The notes under the pieces were generated by a model. The model had not been told where the DNA came from, ran no database searches, and saw nothing but the letters and a program-made list of their open reading frames with translations. Positions 34,208 through 35,332 of a DNA stretch of 35,332 nucleotides are shown piece after piece. Each line of letters starts with the position of its first letter. The first letter of the stretch is position 1. Source of the DNA: Elusimicrobia bacterium HGW-Elusimicrobia-3. GTDB taxonomy: Bacteria > Elusimicrobiota > Elusimicrobia > Elusimicrobiales > UBA9959. Position numbers and translations under genes: made by a program. Location of the stretch: NCBI GenBank assembly GCA_002840355.1, contig PHAL01000026.1, forward strand, positions 1 to 35,332. Reading direction: 5' to 3'.

Positions 34208-35041
34208 CGGCAGCGGGCTGTAGACCAGGCGGTCGATGCCCTTCTTCAGCAGCGAGGCCGCCGAAGAATAGAATTTATCGGGGAATTTCATGAAGACCGT
34301 GTTGCCGCGCACGTAGAGCCGCTCGTTGATCGCGGGGTTGTCCACCTCCAGCGCGCAGGCGCGGCACTCCCGGCGGCAGGCGATGCCTGCGGGGGAATCC
34401 TCCGGGCGCACGTCGGGCATGCCGGTCACGCAGGCGCGCCCGCTGGTCAGGTTGATGTAGGGGTAATGCAGCGTCACCGAGACGTCCCCGGGCTTCAAGC
34501 CCAGGGCTCCCGGTGAGGAAAGGTTGGAGCGCAGCGCGGAGCCGGTGGCGGACAGCTCGAAGCGCCGCAGCCCGAAGGGCGCCAGCAGCCGGACGGCTTC
34601 GCCGTTGAGCAGGTTCAGCGTGTGCCGGTCGTAGCGGAAAAAATTCCAGTGCAGCAGGCGGCCGGCCGCCAGCGGCAGGCCCAGCCCGGTCTCCGCGGCC
34701 AACTGCAGCGCGCCGAAATCGTTCACCGTCACCTCCAGGCGGCCCGCGGCCTCCGGCCGGCGGCGGCGCCAGGCGGCCAGGCGCCGGAAGACGGGGCGCA
34801 GGCGGCGCAGGCCCCGCTCGCTCAGCGGCGGGGTGAGCAGGCACACCTTGGCGCCCCGCTCCAGGAAAAAGGAGGCCTGCTCCTCGTGCCACGCCGGGCT
34901 CTCTATCAGGTTCTCGCAGAACTCGGCCCCGACGTAGAACCAGTCGAACTTGCGCAGGGCGCCGTCCAGCGAGCCGGAGCGCTCCAGCTTGGCGCGGCCG
35001 GCGCCGTCCAGGCGCAGTCCGGTCTCGAGGCGGGCCTTCAC
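34205..35041 (-). CDS. Peptidase U32-like protein with probable [4Fe-4S] site (UbiV-like)
   Basis: A 278-residue protein without signal peptide. FDWFYVGAEFCENLI, LEVTVNDFGALQLA and GRLLHWNFFRYD match the beta-alpha pattern of U32-family proteins such as UbiV/YhbV. Cys42, Cys204, Cys222 and Cys226 (plus Cys229) have an order like the four cluster ligands of UbiV (39, 180, 193, 197). UbiU/UbiV carry out O2-independent hydroxylation in ubiquinone synthesis; other U32 proteins modify rRNA or tRNA. The remote match does not allow a choice. It starts with GTG, overlapping the stop of the upstream partial gene (GTGA), and is therefore coupled to it. Confidence 0.6.
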   Translation of the reverse strand: MKARLETGLRLDGAGRAKLERSGSLDGALRKFDWFYVGAEFCENLIESPAWHEEQASFFLERGAKVCLLTPPLSERGLRRLRPVFRRLAAWRRRRPEAAGRLEVTVNDFGALQLAAETGLGLPLAAGRLLHWNFFRYDRHTLNLLNGEAVRLLAPFGLRRFELSATGSALRSNLSSPGALGLKPGDVSVTLHYPYINLTSGRACVTGMPDVRPEDSPAGIACRRECRACALEVDNPAINERLYVRGNTVFMKFPDKFYSSAASLLKKGIDRLVYSPLP

Positions 35042-35332
35042 GCGCCGCTCCAGGCGGTCATGCGCTTGATGAATTCCGCGCGCGCCGCGCCGCGGCCCAG
35101 CCGCTCCGTCAGGCCGCCGGCCAGAGAGATCATGTCGCGCAGCGCGCGCACCTTGCGCGCCTTTTCGGCGGCGGGGTCCTGGCGCACGCCGTATTTCAGC
35201 CAGCCCGCGCCCAGCGCTAAAAAATCGTAGAAAGTGGCCGCGTTATAGAGGCGCGGCGCCCCGCCGCCGGCCAGCCGGGCCCCGACGCGGCGGGCCGCCG
35301 CGGCCGCCTCCCGCGCCTTGCCCGGTTCCACG
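35038..35332 (-). CDS. Partial unknown protein upstream of the U32-like gene
   Basis: Only the C-terminal 97 or so residues are in the window; the frame is open to the edge and the GTG at 35331 is probably internal. The visible part is an Ala/Arg-rich helical segment with RLYNAATFYDFLALGAGWLKYG and ends in EFIKRMTAW. I do not recognise it. The overlapping stop/start with the U32-like gene indicates a shared operon and probably a shared pathway. Confidence 0.5.
   Translation of the reverse strand, partial: VEPGKAREAAAAARRVGARLAGGGAPRLYNAATFYDFLALGAGWLKYGVRQDPAAEKARKVRALRDMISLAGGLTERLGRGAARAEFIKRMTAWSGA

Overview
The window looks like chromosomal, GC-rich DNA from an LPS-bearing diderm (Gram-negative) bacterium. 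It carries most of an early lipid A pathway (LpxA, LpxC, LpxD, LpxI, LpxB), the flippase MsbA, BamA and an OmpH/Skp-type chaperone. The pathway uses LpxI rather than LpxH. Isoleucine codon ATA is common despite the high GC (7 of 21 Ile codons in the thiolase by hand count). Gene content and style would fit a deep-branching phylum such as Elusimicrobiota, but this is only a guess; Desulfobacterota-like lineages are an alternative. I see no phage genes, insertion sequence, CRISPR array or plasmid functions.

Left part (1-10.5 kb): a lipid-kinase fragment overlapping a hemolysin III/PAQR-like gene, tRNA-Val(CAC), a DedA transporter, a tail-anchored exported protein, a thiolase, a 63-residue exported peptide, an exported HEAT-like protein, RlmN, an exported alpha/beta hydrolase and a PbgA/YejM-like membrane sulfatase-fold protein. 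Two divergent intergenic regions here (3122-3159 and 4900-4937) each hold two 18-bp palindromes at identical 20-bp centre spacing, suggesting an uncharacterised shared regulator.

Middle part (10.5-24 kb): a long minus-strand series reads Gfo/Idh/MocA oxidoreductase - lpxB - msbA - ZIP metal transporter - short RelA/SpoT - GGQ release-factor-like protein. It is followed by a large two-domain M16 protease (minus), a PAS-PAS-cysteine-tail protein (plus), and an overlapping pair of an LpxJ-type (DUF374) acyltransferase and a membrane-fused spermidine-synthase-like protein.

Right part (24-35.3 kb): a small membrane-anchored unknown (plus), then the envelope cluster bamA - ompH - lpxD - [repeat element] - lpxC - fabZ - lpxA - lpxI (minus), a PIN-PhoH ATPase (plus), and a U32-like Fe-S protein with a partial upstream partner (minus). 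The lipid A genes work in the order LpxA, LpxC, LpxD, LpxI, LpxB. FabZ supplies fatty-acid elongation, MsbA flips the product, the DUF374 protein is a candidate late acyltransferase, and the PbgA-like protein is a candidate sensor of LPS supply.

Non-coding structure: a dispersed REP/BIME-like palindromic repeat occurs once upstream of the ZIP gene and as an inverted pair between lpxC and lpxD. A 21-bp motif with one mismatch occurs in two intergenic regions 22 kb apart. Several convergent gene pairs are separated by strong bidirectional terminators.
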